Source: Acidobacteriota bacterium | GTDB lineage: Bacteria; Acidobacteriota; Thermoanaerobaculia; UBA5066 | Direction of reading: 5' to 3' | DNA: 8,114 nucleotides | Assembly: GCA_016789625.1 (NCBI GenBank) | Contig: JAEUQS010000015.1 | Location: 1 to 8,114, forward strand | Shown: one piece after another, positions 7,623 through 8,114 of the stretch | Numbering within the stretch: position 1 is the stretch's first letter | Layout of the letters: each line of letters starts with the position of its first letter | Position numbers and translations under genes: made by a program | The notes under the pieces: model-generated | What the model saw: only the letters and a program-made list of their open reading frames with translations | Databases searched by the model: none | What the model was told of the DNA's origin: nothing

Positions 7623-8114
7623 GTGACTTCGGCTTCAAGCTCGGCATCGAGCCAACTCAACACCGACACGCCTCCCCAATTCGAGAATGAAGTAGTACGA
7701 CTGGCGTTCCAGCGGTACAAGAAAGAGAGGGAGCGCGCCTTCTTCGTTCACCCAGCCGCAGCATTCCTCCTCGACAAACGCTCCCCTCAATGGACTGCCG
7801 ACGTTCAAGCAAGAACCCTGAAGCCACGCAATGCACCCACCGTGCCGATTCCAAAGCCTGATTGGCACACCCGGCCGGCTCTACTCCTCCAACCAGAGGA
7901 TCAGATCCTCTATGCCGCGCTCGTCATTGAGGCACTCCCAAAGATCTCGGATGCGCTTCGTTGGTCCATGGCAATGGGGATTCGGTTCTCAAACCATATT
8001 GCCGAAGCCGGACCTGATTGGTTCTCCAACGGGTTCCTCGGCTGGTCGAGGTACACAACCGATTCGCTCGCCCGCCTCAAGGCTCCGGTCACTCACGTGC
8101 TAACGACTGACATC
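7623..8114 (+). CDS. Reverse transcriptase-like protein, N-terminal part (3' end beyond window)
   Basis: The 164 visible codons from GTG 7623 end in an open frame. The frame is closed by TAG at 7590-7592 upstream, and GGAGGA fits the GTG exactly. After a Ser-rich start comes a charged helix (VVRLAFQRYKKERERAFFV). Residues from about 84 read RPALLLQPEDQILYAALVIE. This matches what I know of the N-terminal region of bacterial RTs of the Abi/'unknown group' defence classes: Arg-x-Ala, then 'Pro-x-Asp-Gln-x-x-Tyr-x-Ala-Leu'. There follow ALRWSMAMGIRFS, WFSNGFLGWSRY and finally THVLTTDI, the place where RT motif A ('TDI..FF..I') begins. The YxDD motif would lie outside the window, so enzymatic activity cannot be judged. 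Third-position GC is about 64% by hand count, far below the neighbours. Family assignment is by eye; an unrelated phage or mobile protein remains possible. Confidence 0.62.
   Translation, partial: MTSASSSASSQLNTDTPPQFENEVVRLAFQRYKKERERAFFVHPAAAFLLDKRSPQWTADVQARTLKPRNAPTVPIPKPDWHTRPALLLQPEDQILYAALVIEALPKISDALRWSMAMGIRFSNHIAEAGPDWFSNGFLGWSRYTTDSLARLKAPVTHVLTTDI

Noticed and set aside
7635..7868. Minus-strand frame opposite the RT-like gene
   Set aside because: It lacks a ribosome site, while the plus strand has GGAGGA-GTG and a family-like protein sequence.

Overview
The window is high-GC bacterial DNA with dense coding, short gaps and third codon positions that are almost all G or C up to about 7566. 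Nothing in it fixes the taxon. The composition, the predicted secreted and ABC-2 genes, and the TAGAAT-type -10 boxes placed very close to start codons would suit Acidobacteriota or a similar environmental lineage, but that is a guess.

Left third, minus strand (1-2549): a three-gene operon read leftwards. It encodes an ABC-2 type ATPase (2549-1575), its six-helix permease (1578-715, overlapping the ATPase stop by four bases as GTGA), and a secreted protein of unknown function (687 to beyond the left edge). A good sigma70-like promoter, TTGACG-17 nt-TGTAAA, lies just upstream of the ATPase. The export substrate cannot be read from the sequence.

Middle, plus strand (2697-4801): five compact genes. 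They are an alpha/beta-hydrolase esterase with a visible Ser-Asp-His triad, a 91-residue FmdB-type zinc-ribbon protein, a two-helix membrane protein, a 44-residue FmdB copy with a 47-codon in-frame internal deletion that removes the second CxxC, and a heptad-repeat coiled-coil protein. The two FmdB copies share about 92% of bases over the first 108 nt and an identical 27-nt tail, and each is followed closely by an unrelated small gene. A TAGAAT box precedes each FmdB gene and the aconitase gene. For the full-length FmdB it ends six bases before the ATG, which predicts a leaderless message. The esterase has a weaker box with the same spacing.

Right (4876-7566): a complete aconitase A gene (896 aa) with all three [4Fe-4S] cysteines. 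It catalyses citrate-isocitrate interconversion in the TCA cycle and has its own promoter and ribosome binding site.

Right edge (7567-8114): the composition changes directly after the aconitase stop. A gene with a strong GGAGGA ribosome site and a GTG start runs off the window. Its 164 visible residues look like the N-terminal part of a bacterial reverse transcriptase of the kind found in phage-defence and 'unknown group' families. The window ends at a Thr-Thr-Asp-Ile that is probably the first catalytic Asp motif. This partial, atypical-composition gene is the best candidate for an uncharacterised system, but its catalytic core, C-terminal domain and partner genes all lie outside the window.
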